Shown: one piece after another, positions 9,412 to 16,513 of the stretch
Numbering within the stretch: position 1 is the first letter of the stretch
Layout of the letters: every line of letters starts with the position of its first letter
Assembly (NCBI RefSeq): GCF_025685625.1
Contig: NZ_JAGSYI010000001.1
Span: 1,612,001 to 1,676,000, forward strand
Length of the DNA stretch: 64,000 nt
Origin: Acidicapsa acidisoli
Lineage (GTDB): Bacteria > Acidobacteriota > Terriglobia > Terriglobales > Acidobacteriaceae
Direction of reading: 5' to 3'
Translations under genes and position numbers: made by a program
Notes under the pieces: generated by a model
Database searches by the model: none
The model's input: the letters and a program-made list of their open reading frames with translations, nothing else
What the model was told of the DNA's origin: nothing

Positions 9412-9441
9412 GCCCTATCGGCACAGGCCTGCCGATAGGGC
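9412..9441 (-). terminator. Perfect 12 bp hairpin between barrel and thioredoxin genes
   Basis: GCCCTATCGGCA (9412-9423) and its exact complement (9430-9441) enclose a 6-nt loop, about 20 nt after the barrel-gene stop. On the minus strand it is followed by TCTACTTATT, a weak U-rich tract. It may be a leaky terminator or a processing/stabilising stem. Confidence 0.6.
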
Positions 9442-9461
9442 ATTGTTCTGCAGAATCGAAG

Positions 9462-10607
9462 TTAGAAGCGATGCGTCCAGCTTGCCAGCCAAACGTACTG
9501 GGCAAACGCTGCATCGCCATGTGTGTGATACACAGAGTCCGGATAGCTCGAAGTCCGGTCTCGATGCACCGCTTTATATATTCCCGCAGTCAGGATGTTG
9601 TGCCCGTGCACATATTGCCCTCCCGGACCTGCCGTGACTGCAAAGCCTGGTCTGCGAAATCCATCGTTGCTGTTCGGGAAGAGGTTATAGGCGGGGACGC
9701 CTTCATCACGGGGCCCAAATGTCGCGCTCAATCCCTTAACTTTGTTGATCGGAACCTCAACCCCCGCTTCCAACAGATACTGGTCCGAGATAGCCACATA
9801 GTTGTTCAAGGGTTGCGTCGTGCTCAGTGTCGCGCCACGCTGTACGCCATTCGTGCCGCCCTGCGTGGCAATGTAGTCGCCGTCGCTGTAAAAGGTCAGC
9901 GACTTGTTCAACCGCTCATATCCAGACCATTGCATTACCATCCCCCAGCCGCCGTTTCCCGGTTGGATCGAGTAGTCCACCGGCGCCGTGACCTCGACAG
10001 GAGCGCCAACACCGGAGGTGTTGCTGTCGTATGTGTTCTGCACGTCGTCGTTGCCGGAAGGTATCAATACGCCCAGACCCAGCGACAGATTGTTGCGCGG
10101 CCCGTGCTCAGGATTGCGAATCCACACATTCGCGCCCAGGATCGTGTCGCCCAAACCCGATGCGGCGTACTTGATTGGCGAATTCTGGCTCTTGCGTGTC
10201 GCAAATAGCCACGGCATATCGATCTCGAGGCTGATCCGCGGTGTCCATTGGTAGGTGAGATTCATCGTGAGCAGGTTGATCCGGTTCTCGACCTGCGTAT
10301 GATCCTGGGCGCGGTACTCCTGGTACACATCGCCCACATAGTGCTGGTAGGAAAATTGGTGCCGCTCGCCCACGGTGATCTGAAAGTGTCCGGGTTCCAG
10401 CACACCGCCTTCACCGGTTGGCAACCCACCCTGCTCCGGTGAGCGTGCGAGGATGCAGCCCTGCGCCCATAGCTGCCCTCCTGACAAAGACAGCAGAGCA
10501 GCCGCCGCAAACAGCACGGTCAGCCTTCTTGCGGTACTTCCGGTTCTAACTACGTTTCGCTCTTGCCTGCGTGTCATGGCATAAGTTCGGGATAAAAGAT
10601 TCTGCAC
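9462..10607 (-). CDS. Outer-membrane beta-barrel protein of unknown substrate
   Basis: The product has 381 residues. The likely start is the GTG at 10607 (AGAGG 9 nt upstream), with an ATG ten codons later at 10577 as alternative. The signal peptide has a hydrophobic core LTVLFAAAALLSLSGG and an AxA-like cleavage site near LWAQ. The mature part is rich in alternating hydrophobic strands and short turns (TMNLTYQWTPRISLEIDMPW, SLGLGVLIPSGND) and ends in an aromatic residue (WLASWTHRF), the usual outer-membrane barrel signature. The pattern resembles transporter-like barrels seen near aromatic-degradation genes, but no substrate is evident. It is transcribed with the TlpA-like gene downstream, separated by a hairpin. 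Confidence 0.75.
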   Translation of the reverse strand: MQNLLSRTYAMTRRQERNVVRTGSTARRLTVLFAAAALLSLSGGQLWAQGCILARSPEQGGLPTGEGGVLEPGHFQITVGERHQFSYQHYVGDVYQEYRAQDHTQVENRINLLTMNLTYQWTPRISLEIDMPWLFATRKSQNSPIKYAASGLGDTILGANVWIRNPEHGPRNNLSLGLGVLIPSGNDDVQNTYDSNTSGVGAPVEVTAPVDYSIQPGNGGWGMVMQWSGYERLNKSLTFYSDGDYIATQGGTNGVQRGATLSTTQPLNNYVAISDQYLLEAGVEVPINKVKGLSATFGPRDEGVPAYNLFPNSNDGFRRPGFAVTAGPGGQYVHGHNILTAGIYKAVHRDRTSSYPDSVYHTHGDAAFAQYVWLASWTHRF

Positions 10608-10998
10608 TTTCGGCGACCTCTCAAATGGGGATTTACTTGCAGGTCACGGACAGGGCGCACGAAGGCATAGACAGAATAGGGCGAAGAAACGCCGTCCTAT
10701 TGGTCATTTCAGATCGTGGACCTACTCTGTCGTAACTCGCAGATAACCTTAGCGAGATGGGCTGCGGAAGCGCATCCAGCCAAGCATTGAGTTATTTATG
10801 CATATTTCGATGGAGAGAGGCGCGACAAGGTTGAGGTGTCTTGCGATCTTGCTTTCGATCCTGAAGCTCCTGCCTAAGTCCCGCGTGAAAAGGGTCAGTG
10901 GTAATTCGGACGAATGCGTCGATCTCCAAAAGAAAAGAGCGCAAACTGTAACAACCCAGTTAGCGCCCTTCGCATTTTCCGATCAACTTTTGGCTGCG
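10608..10998. other. Intergenic region upstream of the barrel gene
   Basis: The 391 bp contain no supported gene. The region holds the promoter of the minus-strand barrel gene and, at 10927-10966, the terminator of the Ig-like gene. An open frame crosses part of it on the plus strand, but it is a shadow of the Ig-like gene. Nothing else is recognisable. Confidence 0.55.
10927..10966 (-). terminator. Rho-independent terminator of the Ig-like protein gene
   Basis: On the minus strand GCGCTAACTG (10966-10957) pairs with CAGTTTGCGC (10948-10939) with one mismatch and an 8-nt loop. It is followed by TCTTTTCTTTT. It lies about 30 nt after the stop codon at 10999. Confidence 0.75.
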
Positions 10999-12015
10999 TC
11001 AGTTCACCGTCAGAGGCATGGTAAGGAACTGCTCGGCAGCGGAGACGCCGTTGCTTGTCTGCGCCCAGATCGTGAGCGTATACGCTCCTGGAAGCGTACC
11101 GTAGTTGGGCGTCGGCGGATGATTCAGGTATTTGTAACGTGCATTGCAAGCGGAAGTCCCAAGCACGCCGATTGCTCCCACCATCAGCACGAGGGCGACC
11201 TTCCCAAACAACTTTCGTTTGCGGCCAAGCACGCCGAGTCCGATGACTCCAGGCAAGAGCACTGCCAGGACAAGCGGAGCTCCCGCATCGCGTCCGCGAA
11301 CTGCGTTCAGGCCTTTGCGATTCTGCGCGAGTTGTCCGGCCGGAGCCGTCGTTTGAACCGAAAAAGAGGAAGTGAAGGTTTTCGCAGAGGAGGTTACCTG
11401 CAGGTTCTCAGGCGTAAAGAGGCAAGTAACGCCGACAGGCAACGCGGAATCCGTCGCCGAGCCTGTGCTCACAGGCGGACCTGCGCACGAGAGGCTGACA
11501 AAGCCCGTGAATGCGGACCCCGGTGTGATCGTAGCCACCACGGTAGCAGCGTCGCCGGGCGCCGCGATGGTCACGGAGGTCGGTGCGATAGACAGCGCAA
11601 AGGTGTCTGCGCTCACCTCTGGACTCACTGTCACGCTCTCCGATTGCGATGCTGCATGCACCGTGTCACCGCTATAAGAGGCGGTCAGAAGATGATTACC
11701 GGCAGCCAATCCGTCAAGCCGGATATTGGCCTGGCCTGTAGAATCAAGCGCTGCGCCGGCCAGGTTCTTGCCTTGCTCGGTCAGCATGACGACGCCCTTC
11801 GCCGGCGTGTCGTCATCCCCTACGACATTCGCCGTGTAGGTTGTCACGGTTCGTCCGCCAACTTCAACCGAACCGGTCGTCAGCGTGGTGTGCGTTGCAA
11901 AGCTCGCCGACTGCGCCAAGCCCGCCGTTGTGGCCAGCAAAGTCGCGAAACCGGCGGCCAGCGCCACAACCATCCATTTTCGCGCCAAACGGCGCATGCC
12001 CATCAATCTCGTCAC
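10999..12015 (-). CDS. Exported Ig-like repeat protein with membrane segments
   Basis: The product has 338 residues from a GTG at 12015 (AGGGG about 13 nt upstream); an ATG at 12003 is an alternative. The signal peptide core is WMVVALAAGFATLLATTAGLA. Residues about 40-130 form a bacterial Ig-like (Ig-like_3 style) domain with HLLTASYSGDTVHAASQS, the motif seen in acidobacterial surface proteins. A second beta-rich region follows (FALSIAPTSVTIAAPGDAATV). Around residues 245-290 are two hydrophobic segments split by GRKRKLFGK, resembling a sorting-type LPGVIGLGVLGRKRK. Here it is internal, with a further 60-residue domain after it. Function is unknown, probably cell-surface structural or adhesive. 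It is monocistronic with its own terminator. Confidence 0.7.
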   Translation of the reverse strand: MTRLMGMRRLARKWMVVALAAGFATLLATTAGLAQSASFATHTTLTTGSVEVGGRTVTTYTANVVGDDDTPAKGVVMLTEQGKNLAGAALDSTGQANIRLDGLAAGNHLLTASYSGDTVHAASQSESVTVSPEVSADTFALSIAPTSVTIAAPGDAATVVATITPGSAFTGFVSLSCAGPPVSTGSATDSALPVGVTCLFTPENLQVTSSAKTFTSSFSVQTTAPAGQLAQNRKGLNAVRGRDAGAPLVLAVLLPGVIGLGVLGRKRKLFGKVALVLMVGAIGVLGTSACNARYKYLNHPPTPNYGTLPGAYTLTIWAQTSNGVSAAEQFLTMPLTVN

Positions 12016-12327
12016 CCGCTGTCAACCCCTGTCCCGAAAGTCTTGCTTCGACTTGAAACCCCGAAAAACCGCACCAAACCGTAGCTTGAAACCCTATTGT
12101 ATCTTCCAGCCCCCACCCCTAGCGAACCGAGGATGAAGATCCGTCCCGGGCAAACCCGCGAGGGACAATGCGGAAGCAACCTGCATTGAAAAGACGAATT
12201 CACAGCTCCGAAGTAAGCCAATTCCAACCAGATAACGGTCGTGCGCCCGGAGCGTCACGCTAATATCAAGACTGCGGAGCACCAGACAGATACGAGGGCA
12301 GACCCCAAGGCAGACCCAGGGAAGACA
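12016..12327. other. Divergent intergenic region between the Ig-like gene and ruvA
   Basis: The 312 bp carry no gene. A short direct repeat, CTTGAAACCC, occurs at about 12051 and 12085 near the Ig-like gene. TACAAT on the minus strand near 12105 could be a -10 element for it, but no good -35 is visible. The ruvA frame remains open into this region, yet the conserved RuvA start is at 12328. Confidence 0.5.
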
Positions 12328-12918
12328 ATGATCGCTCACCTACGCGGCAAACTGATCCACAAACAACCCGGCCAGGCCATCGTCGAAGCTGCCGGGGTGG
12401 GTTACGACGTCACCATCTCCGTCCCCACCTTCACCGCGTTGCCTGCAGTTGGCGCGGAAGCTTCGCTGCACATCCACACCCAGGTTCGAGAAGATCAGAT
12501 CGCGCTCTTCGGCTTTCTGGAGCGCGACGAAAAACGCCTCTTCGAGCGGTTGATCACCGTCACCGGCGTCGGCCCCAAGCTGGCCGTCACCCTGCTCAGC
12601 GGACTCTCGCCCGAACGCGCCGTTACCGCCATCCGTGCCCAGGACCATGCAAGCCTCACGCGCATTCCCGGCGTCGGCAAGAAGCTGGCTGAGCGCCTCG
12701 TGCTCGAGTTGAAAGACAAATTAGACGACTTCGCCACCGCGCCCGTCCCAGCCGCCGTTCAGGGAGCCGCGGCCGAGGACGTGCTCTCTGCGCTGACCAA
12801 CCTCGGCTATCAGCGCCCTGCTGCCGAAAAAGCAATCCAGCTTTCGGTTGCAAAAGAAGCCGCGTTAGCCGCCGATTTCGATGGTTTGTTCCGCGCCGCG
12901 CTGAAAATCATTCGCTGA
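12328..12918 (+). CDS. ruvA: Holliday junction branch-migration protein RuvA
   Basis: The product has 196 residues, the usual family length of about 200, starting at MIAHLRGKL, the canonical RuvA N-terminus. The upstream open frame (29 codons) lacks family similarity and was excluded. AGGGAAG precedes the ATG. Domain I is an OB-fold (to about residue 65). Domain II carries two helix-hairpin-helix motifs, TVTGVGPKLAVTLLSG and RIPGVGKKLAERLVLE. Domain III (about residues 150-196, SALTNLGYQRPAAEKAI) contacts RuvB. RuvA binds four-way DNA junctions and recruits the RuvB motor during recombination repair. ruvB and ruvC are not adjacent. The DUF2461 gene starts 21 bp downstream and is probably co-transcribed. 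Confidence 0.97.
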   Translation: MIAHLRGKLIHKQPGQAIVEAAGVGYDVTISVPTFTALPAVGAEASLHIHTQVREDQIALFGFLERDEKRLFERLITVTGVGPKLAVTLLSGLSPERAVTAIRAQDHASLTRIPGVGKKLAERLVLELKDKLDDFATAPVPAAVQGAAAEDVLSALTNLGYQRPAAEKAIQLSVAKEAALAADFDGLFRAALKIIR

Positions 12919-12939
12919 TTTTGCTAATCTTGCGAGGTC

Positions 12940-13749
12940 ATGCCAAGTCCCGCAAAGCCCCGCCCGGCTAAATCAACTGCAACCGCCCCGCACCTTCGCA
13001 AGGAAGGCATGGCCTTTCTCCGTGCGCTCATTCGCGTCAACAAGACCGACCCTGTCGAAGCCCGCGAATGGTTCCAGGCCAACAAGGCTGTCTATGAGGC
13101 CGAGTTGAAGGAGCCGATGCTGGCCATCATCCGCCACGTCACGGACGCCATGCTGGACTTTGCCCCCGAGCACGTTCGCCCGGCGGAAAAATCCCTCTTC
13201 CGCATCTACCGCGACACACGCTTCTCCAACGACAAGCGCCCTTACAAGGAGCACATCGCCGCCTGGTGGACGCACACCGGGCTCGACAAGACTTCGGGCG
13301 CGGGCTATTACTTCCACATCTCTTCGAAGGACGTGATTATAGCCGCCGGGGCCTACATGCCGGAGAAGGATCAACTCGCCGCCATTCGCCACTGGCTGCT
13401 CGATCATCATGCGGAGTTTCGCAAGCTCCTCGAAAAGCCCGCCGTCAGGAAGGCATTCCGCGAGTTCGAAGGCAACGCTCTCACGCGCCCGCCCAAAGGC
13501 TTTCCCGCAGATCATCCTGCTCTCGATCTCATCCGCTGCCGCCAATGGGGTCTGGCCGCCACGCTGCCAGCCGAGGCCGCATTGGAGCCCAATCTTGCCG
13601 CTCAAGTCGTGCGGCATTTCAAGCTCGCGGCACCCGTGGTGGCGGCTCTCAATACGCCTATTGCGGCAGCTTTGGAAGAGACTCGCAAGCCACGCAAACC
13701 GGTGCTCTTTGGTCTGCCGCAAGGCCCAAAAACGGCCAAAAACCGGTAA
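12940..13749 (+). CDS. DUF2461 family protein
   Basis: The product has 269 residues. The family signature is clear: LFRIYRDTRFSNDKRPYKEHIAAWW near residues 87-110, followed by GYYFHISSKDVIIAAGAYMP and a C-terminal region with RPPKGFPADHPALDLIR. DUF2461 proteins are widespread in bacteria, about 220-270 residues long and of unknown biochemical function. The first 20 residues are basic, Pro/Ala/Lys-rich and probably disordered. No signal peptide or membrane segment is seen, so it is predicted cytoplasmic. It lies 21 bp after ruvA, suggesting one transcript. Confidence 0.88.
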   Translation: MPSPAKPRPAKSTATAPHLRKEGMAFLRALIRVNKTDPVEAREWFQANKAVYEAELKEPMLAIIRHVTDAMLDFAPEHVRPAEKSLFRIYRDTRFSNDKRPYKEHIAAWWTHTGLDKTSGAGYYFHISSKDVIIAAGAYMPEKDQLAAIRHWLLDHHAEFRKLLEKPAVRKAFREFEGNALTRPPKGFPADHPALDLIRCRQWGLAATLPAEAALEPNLAAQVVRHFKLAAPVVAALNTPIAAALEETRKPRKPVLFGLPQGPKTAKNR

Positions 13750-13997
13750 AAACCGAATTTTTCGGGCAAAAACCCTGAAAATCTTGTGGAAATATGGCTT
13801 TTCGGGTTGACTTTATGCCCCCAAAAGACGCAAGGTATCCATCGACAGGTTTCACCGGACCCGCGTCAACACTGGAGATTTGCGCACACGTTGTCCAATC
13901 TGTCTAGGCGCATTTCTTCGGCGGGCAACACCAAAACCGGCGCTACCACGGCAACAATACGGATGCCCTAAGCGGCAGACATCGGAGGAAACAAAGA

Positions 13998-14294
13998 ATG
14001 GCAACAGGATTGACCAAGACAGCCCTCATCCGCCTTCTGGCTGAAAAGCTGGAACTCACCAACAAGCAGGTTGCAGCGTTTCTCGACACCCTGGCGGAAA
14101 CGGCCGTCAAGGAGACCAAGAAGAACGGGGTATTCATCATCCCCGGCATCGGTCGCCTCGTCAAGGCCGAGCGCAAGGCACGCGTAGGCCGCAACCCGCA
14201 AACCGGCGCGGCCATCAAGATCAAGGCCAAGACCGTGGTGAAGTTCCGCGTAGCCAAGGCTGCCAAGGACGTCATCGCGCCCGCCAAGAAGTAA
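13998..14294 (+). CDS. HU/IHF-family DNA-binding protein
   Basis: The 98-residue protein has a strong GGAGGAAA ribosome binding site about 8 nt upstream. It shows the complete HU fold: an N-terminal helical part (LTKTALIRLLAEKLELTNKQVAAFLD), FIIPGIGRLVKAERKAR, and the beta-arm signature GRNPQTGAAIKIKAKTVVKF. The C-terminus is Lys/Ala-rich (AAKDVIAPAKK). HU proteins bend DNA and package the nucleoid; this one is probably abundant given its good ribosome binding site and dedicated terminator. It is monocistronic. I cannot tell which HU paralogue it is. Confidence 0.95.
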   Translation: MATGLTKTALIRLLAEKLELTNKQVAAFLDTLAETAVKETKKNGVFIIPGIGRLVKAERKARVGRNPQTGAAIKIKAKTVVKFRVAKAAKDVIAPAKK

Positions 14295-14318
14295 CGCAGG
14301 CCCACCGCCGCAACGAAG

Positions 14319-14350
14319 AGAAGGCGAGCCGCAAGGTTCGCCTTCTTTGC
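14319..14350 (+). terminator. Rho-independent terminator of the HU gene
   Basis: A 12 bp stem (14319-14330 with 14335-14346, one G-U pair) is closed by the tetraloop GCAA and followed by TT. It lies 25 nt after the HU stop codon. Confidence 0.75.
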
Positions 14351-14391
14351 AGTCGTGTGGCGCAGCGATCCCTGCCTGCATCCAATCCACC

Positions 14392-14823
14392 ATGACTTCA
14401 GCCAGCTCTCTACCCGCCGAGAAGCCTGCCGTCGCGCCGCCGGTTCTCTGGTGGCTGCGCCTGGAGGGTCTTGCTGTCGCAGCACTGGCAGTCGTCCTGT
14501 ACGCACGCACAGGCGCAAGCTGGTGGCTCTTCGCGGTGCTCTGGCTAGTTCCAGATCTATCGATGGTCGGCTATTTTGTCGATCCGCGCCTGGGCGCCAA
14601 TTGCTACAATGCAATCCACTCCTACCTGCTGCCGATAACCCTCGCGGTCGCCGCGCTATCGTTTCAACGAGCTGCGCTGCCCTTTGTCCTGATCTGGTTC
14701 AACCACATTGGGGTGGATCGGCTGCTGGGTTACGGCCTGAAATACCCAACAGCCTTTGGACACACCCATCTCACCGAGCCGCGACGTTTGCAAGCTCCCA
14801 GGCAGCACGCTCCTCAGAAGTAA
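14392..14823 (+). CDS. DUF4260 family membrane protein
   Basis: The product has 143 residues from the ATG at 14392; the frame is open upstream to 14347, but that stretch is inside the HU terminator region. No good ribosome binding site is visible for either start. It is mostly hydrophobic, with about four membrane segments (LEGLAVAALAVVLYA, WWLFAVLWLVPDLSMVGYF, LLPITLAVAALSF, ALPFVLIWFNHIGV). The family signatures VDPRLGANCYNAIHSY and HIGVDRLLGYGLKYPTAFGHTHL are present. Function is unknown. Its last 53 bp overlap the end of the convergent oxidoreductase gene. Confidence 0.8.
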   Translation: MTSASSLPAEKPAVAPPVLWWLRLEGLAVAALAVVLYARTGASWWLFAVLWLVPDLSMVGYFVDPRLGANCYNAIHSYLLPITLAVAALSFQRAALPFVLIWFNHIGVDRLLGYGLKYPTAFGHTHLTEPRRLQAPRQHAPQK

Positions 14824-15892
14824 GCGGAATGGGCAGCACCTGCCCCAGACGTCCGGACTCGAACGATGCCTCCAAGATAGCCATCACAGCGACGCCATGC
14901 TCTCCCGAGATTGGAGCCGGCTGTCTCTCCAGGATTGCGTCCCGCACACCCGCATAATAGGGCCGCTGATCGCCAACCGGCGCAGGAATTTCGGTCTCTT
15001 CCCCAGTCTCGCCGTCGTAGAGAATTCCCGGGTCATCGTCGACGCCAAAACCCGGCGCATCCGGCAGCATTCCGGCGATCAACTGCGGTTCCTGCACGTC
15101 TCCGCCGAACTTGGCCCAACTGGCGCGCGTGCCATGCAGCGCAGACCGTGGCCCTCCGCTCACGCCATTTCCCCATGCCACCAGCAACGAGGCTTGCATC
15201 ACCACGCGGAGCCGGTCGTAATTGAGTTGCACATGAGCCCAGTCGTCGGTCTGGCCGCCCTCCCGCTGAATCGCGAAGTTGGCATTTACCGAATTGGGCA
15301 TCCCGAAAAGGTGCAGTGCCTGATCGATCAGATGCGGCCCCAGATCAAACCACAACCCCGCGCCGACTCCGGGCTCCTCACGCCATCGCTGGCGCACATT
15401 GGGGCGAAATCGATCCATGTGGCATTCATAGTGAACAATCTCGCCCAGCGCGCCAGATTGAATGACAGCCCTTGTTGCCAGCACTTCGCTGTACCAGCGC
15501 CGGTTCTGGAAGACCGAGAGGATGCGGTTGTTTTCGCGCGCAATCCGGGTCAGTTCCCGCGCTTCGGCAAGCGTCACGGTGAAAGGCTTGTCGACCACGA
15601 CATCTTTGCCCGCCCGCAGCGCCGCTGCCGCAAGCGGAAAATGGCTGTCGTTGGGCGTGGCGACGACCACCAGATCGACATCGGGATGAGTCGTCGTTTC
15701 TTCTGCGGAACAGACCGCAGCCTCAGGAAAATCCTTGATCACTTCGTCGCGTCGCGTTGATCCGACAACTGTCACTTTTAATCCAGGTACCGTTCGAAGC
15801 AGCGGGCCATGAAATGACCGTCCTGCAAAGCCATATCCAATCAATCCAACCCGAATTTCGCCAGTTTGCATCGCGTCTCTATTTTTAGTCAT
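14771..15892 (-). CDS. Gfo/Idh/MocA-family NAD(P)-dependent oxidoreductase
   Basis: The product has 373 residues. The ATG at 15892 follows GAGGACGGA; the upstream open frame to 16144 is not family-like. An N-terminal Rossmann fold begins IRVGLIGYGFAGRSFHGPLL. The catalytic-lysine motif follows as GKDVVVDKPFTVTLAEA (consensus EKP, here DKP). The C-terminal alpha/beta domain has GLWFDLGPHLIDQALHLFG. Such enzymes oxidise or reduce sugar or inositol derivatives; the pattern (short 340-370 residue form with DKPF) resembles the YvaA/scyllo-inositol-type dehydrogenases, but the substrate is not decidable. The 3' end overlaps the convergent DUF4260 gene by 53 bp. Confidence 0.9.
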   Translation of the reverse strand: MTKNRDAMQTGEIRVGLIGYGFAGRSFHGPLLRTVPGLKVTVVGSTRRDEVIKDFPEAAVCSAEETTTHPDVDLVVVATPNDSHFPLAAAALRAGKDVVVDKPFTVTLAEARELTRIARENNRILSVFQNRRWYSEVLATRAVIQSGALGEIVHYECHMDRFRPNVRQRWREEPGVGAGLWFDLGPHLIDQALHLFGMPNSVNANFAIQREGGQTDDWAHVQLNYDRLRVVMQASLLVAWGNGVSGGPRSALHGTRASWAKFGGDVQEPQLIAGMLPDAPGFGVDDDPGILYDGETGEETEIPAPVGDQRPYYAGVRDAILERQPAPISGEHGVAVMAILEASFESGRLGQVLPIPLTSEERAAWELANVAAR

Positions 15893-16061
15893 TCCGTCCT
15901 CACGACTATCGTAACCGTCGAGCCGGAGAGCAAATTCCACACCTCCTCCGTGTCGTTCAAAAATCCCCCGTGAAAATTTGCATCGATGGTGTACTGTGAA
16001 ATGTCTGTAATGGAAGCGCAATTTCCCGTCGCTTGCCTCATTCACATAGGAGTGCCTCAAC

Positions 16062-16442
16062 ATGAAGATTGTGACCCTGATTGCCCGTGTGTTGCTCGGT
16101 CTCACGTTTGTTGTCTTTGGACTTAACGGATTTCTGAACTTCATTCCCCAGCAGCCGCTGCCCGCCGGGCCAGCGCTTCAGTTCATCCTGGCGCTCGCGG
16201 CCACGCACTATGTCCATGTCGTCTTTGCCATCCAGCTCATCGCGGGAATTCTCTTCCTCGTGAACCGGTTTGTGCCGCTCGCGCTCACGCTGATCGCTCC
16301 TGTGATCGTAAATATTCTTCTCTTCCACGGGTTCATGGCTCCCAGCGGTATCCTGCCCGGCGCGCTCGTGACCATCTTCTGGATCATCCTTTACGTGAAT
16401 CACCGCCATGCCTTCGCGGGAATCTTTGAGGCTCGCTCGTGA
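16062..16442 (+). CDS. DoxX-like small membrane protein
   Basis: The product has 126 residues with AGGAG about 9 nt before the ATG. Four hydrophobic segments alternate with short loops: IVTLIARVLLGLTFVVFGLNGF, FILALAATHYVHVVFAIQLIAGILFLV, LALTLIAPVIVNILLFHGF and LPGALVTIFWIILYV. The first segment with FGLNGFLNFIP matches DoxX-like proteins. These are inner-membrane proteins without a settled function, some linked to thiol or quinone redox. It is monocistronic, between the divergent oxidoreductase and the convergent EAL gene. Confidence 0.8.
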   Translation: MKIVTLIARVLLGLTFVVFGLNGFLNFIPQQPLPAGPALQFILALAATHYVHVVFAIQLIAGILFLVNRFVPLALTLIAPVIVNILLFHGFMAPSGILPGALVTIFWIILYVNHRHAFAGIFEARS

Positions 16443-16513
16443 GGTCCGGTCATTTCAGGGTGTCGGTAAGGGCATCGGTCTAGCGATTGGGAGCAGGATG
16501 ACGGCAGGGGCCT

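Noticed and set aside
10798-12084. 428-codon plus-strand open frame
   Set aside because: Overlaps the whole Ig-like gene on the opposite strand and crosses its terminator; translation is basic and featureless.
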